From Bacillota bacterium (GTDB taxonomy: Bacteria > Bacillota_I > Bacilli_A > Erysipelotrichales > Erysipelotrichaceae): DNA of 14,051 bases. Where the stretch lies: contig JAEWGY010000004.1 in the NCBI GenBank assembly GCA_023388035.1, positions 1-14,051 of the forward strand, in the 5' to 3' direction. The position numbers and the translations under genes are program-made. Below the pieces are notes generated by a model. It made no database searches and was not told where the DNA came from. It was given only the letters and a program-made list of their open reading frames with translations. Shown in pieces: positions 13,569-14,051 of the stretch (the first letter of the stretch is position 1; each line of letters starts with the position of its first letter).

Positions 13569-14051
13569 TTACATATGTTTAAGTATATATTCGATAGGAG
13601 TAAGGTATCCTAAGTTTTTTTTGAATACGTTTAGTGTTATACCACTGAACGTATTTTTTTATCTCTTCTTTTGTTTCGTTCTGCTTTTTATCCCTATTAT
13701 CCTTAATCTTTCACTTTTAATTGTGAAAACTAATTTTTTATTGGACTATTTCCCCGGCAATCTCCTTTGTATGATATACTTCTTATAAACTTAAATTCTT
13801 GTGATATCTTCATATACTCGTGAGAATAATACATTCCCTCTTGATCTGTATTAACTATTGATTTGTTTTCTAACTTCACATTTTCAAAGGTCTTTTAGCG
13901 CTGATAAATATAATCTTCCATCACACACTTTATATAACTCACATCCGTAGAGAGTTTAATCCTAGATTTATCTGCTATAAAATCACAAGACAAGATATAA
14001 TCTATCTTATTGTTATACACCTTTACTTTAGCGTTTACTCTTATCACTAAA
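13569..14051 (-). pseudogene. IS3-family transposase (OrfB), degraded and cut by window edge
   Basis: Read on the minus strand, the pieces line up with the C-terminal integrase domain of IS3-family OrfB. KLSTDVSYIKC (near 13928-13957) holds the first catalytic Asp. SIVNTDQEGMYYSHEYMK holds the second Asp (near 13841-13852). SYKGDCRGNSPIKN follows, where the expected catalytic Glu is Lys and a stop (13730-13732) comes two codons later. QWYNTKRIQKKL, then in another frame GYLTPIEYILKHM, reaches a stop at 13569-13571. Several frameshifts, stops and a deletion between the first and second Asp make it non-functional. The 5' part lies outside the window. Confidence 0.85.

Noticed and set aside
1..14051. 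CRISPR array or mycoplasma-type genetic code
   Set aside because: There are no regularly spaced repeats. TGA ends metG and other genes, and Trp codons are TGG.

Overview
The DNA looks like a chromosomal stretch from a very AT-rich, low-GC Gram-positive bacterium (Firmicutes; an Erysipelotrichia- or Mollicutes-related lineage is my inference). Supporting signs are purine-rich Shine-Dalgarno (SD) sites of the AAGGAG type, extended -10 promoters, U-tract terminators, a short 509-residue MetRS and an OmpR-type two-component/ABC module. TGA acts as a stop (metG ends in it) and Trp is read from TGG, so the standard bacterial code applies.

Region 1 (1-2580) is housekeeping: metG and pta, coupled by an ATGA overlap and closed by a hairpin that overlaps the pta stop codon. 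Region 2 (2585-6406) is a surface-glycan operon. An epimerase-glycosyltransferase (GT2) fusion is followed by two further GT2 enzymes. The first gene appears to be leaderless: its ATG sits exactly at the expected transcription start. A 46-bp tandem duplication lies at the first gene junction. Region 3 (6421-6582) is tRNA-Leu(UAG) with its own promoter and terminator.

Region 4 (6543-14051) is accessory DNA with remains of three insertion-sequence (IS) families around a two-component/ABC module. (a) At 6804-8016 is a non-autonomous IS1595-type element with imperfect 33-bp terminal inverted repeats (TIRs) and a perfect 8-bp target duplication. It keeps only the 3' part of a dead transposase and carries three small passenger genes, the last a truncated nucleotidyltransferase-fold protein. 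(b) A response regulator (8132) is followed by a terminator, then a promoter with three 11-bp-spaced direct repeats driving a BcrA-type ATPase and an ABC-2 permease. The histidine kinase (12473) lies beyond an inserted IS200/IS605 element. (c) That element has a wrecked tnpA, an intact TnpB (RNA-guided nuclease family) and a structured right end that probably forms the omega RNA. (d) The window ends in a decayed IS3-family transposase on the minus strand.

Functional reading: the response regulator, kinase, ATPase and permease look like one module for sensing and exporting or resisting an antimicrobial peptide or similar compound. The kinase is now physically separated from the transporter by the TnpB element. 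The operon at 2600-6406 probably builds or decorates a cell-surface polysaccharide.
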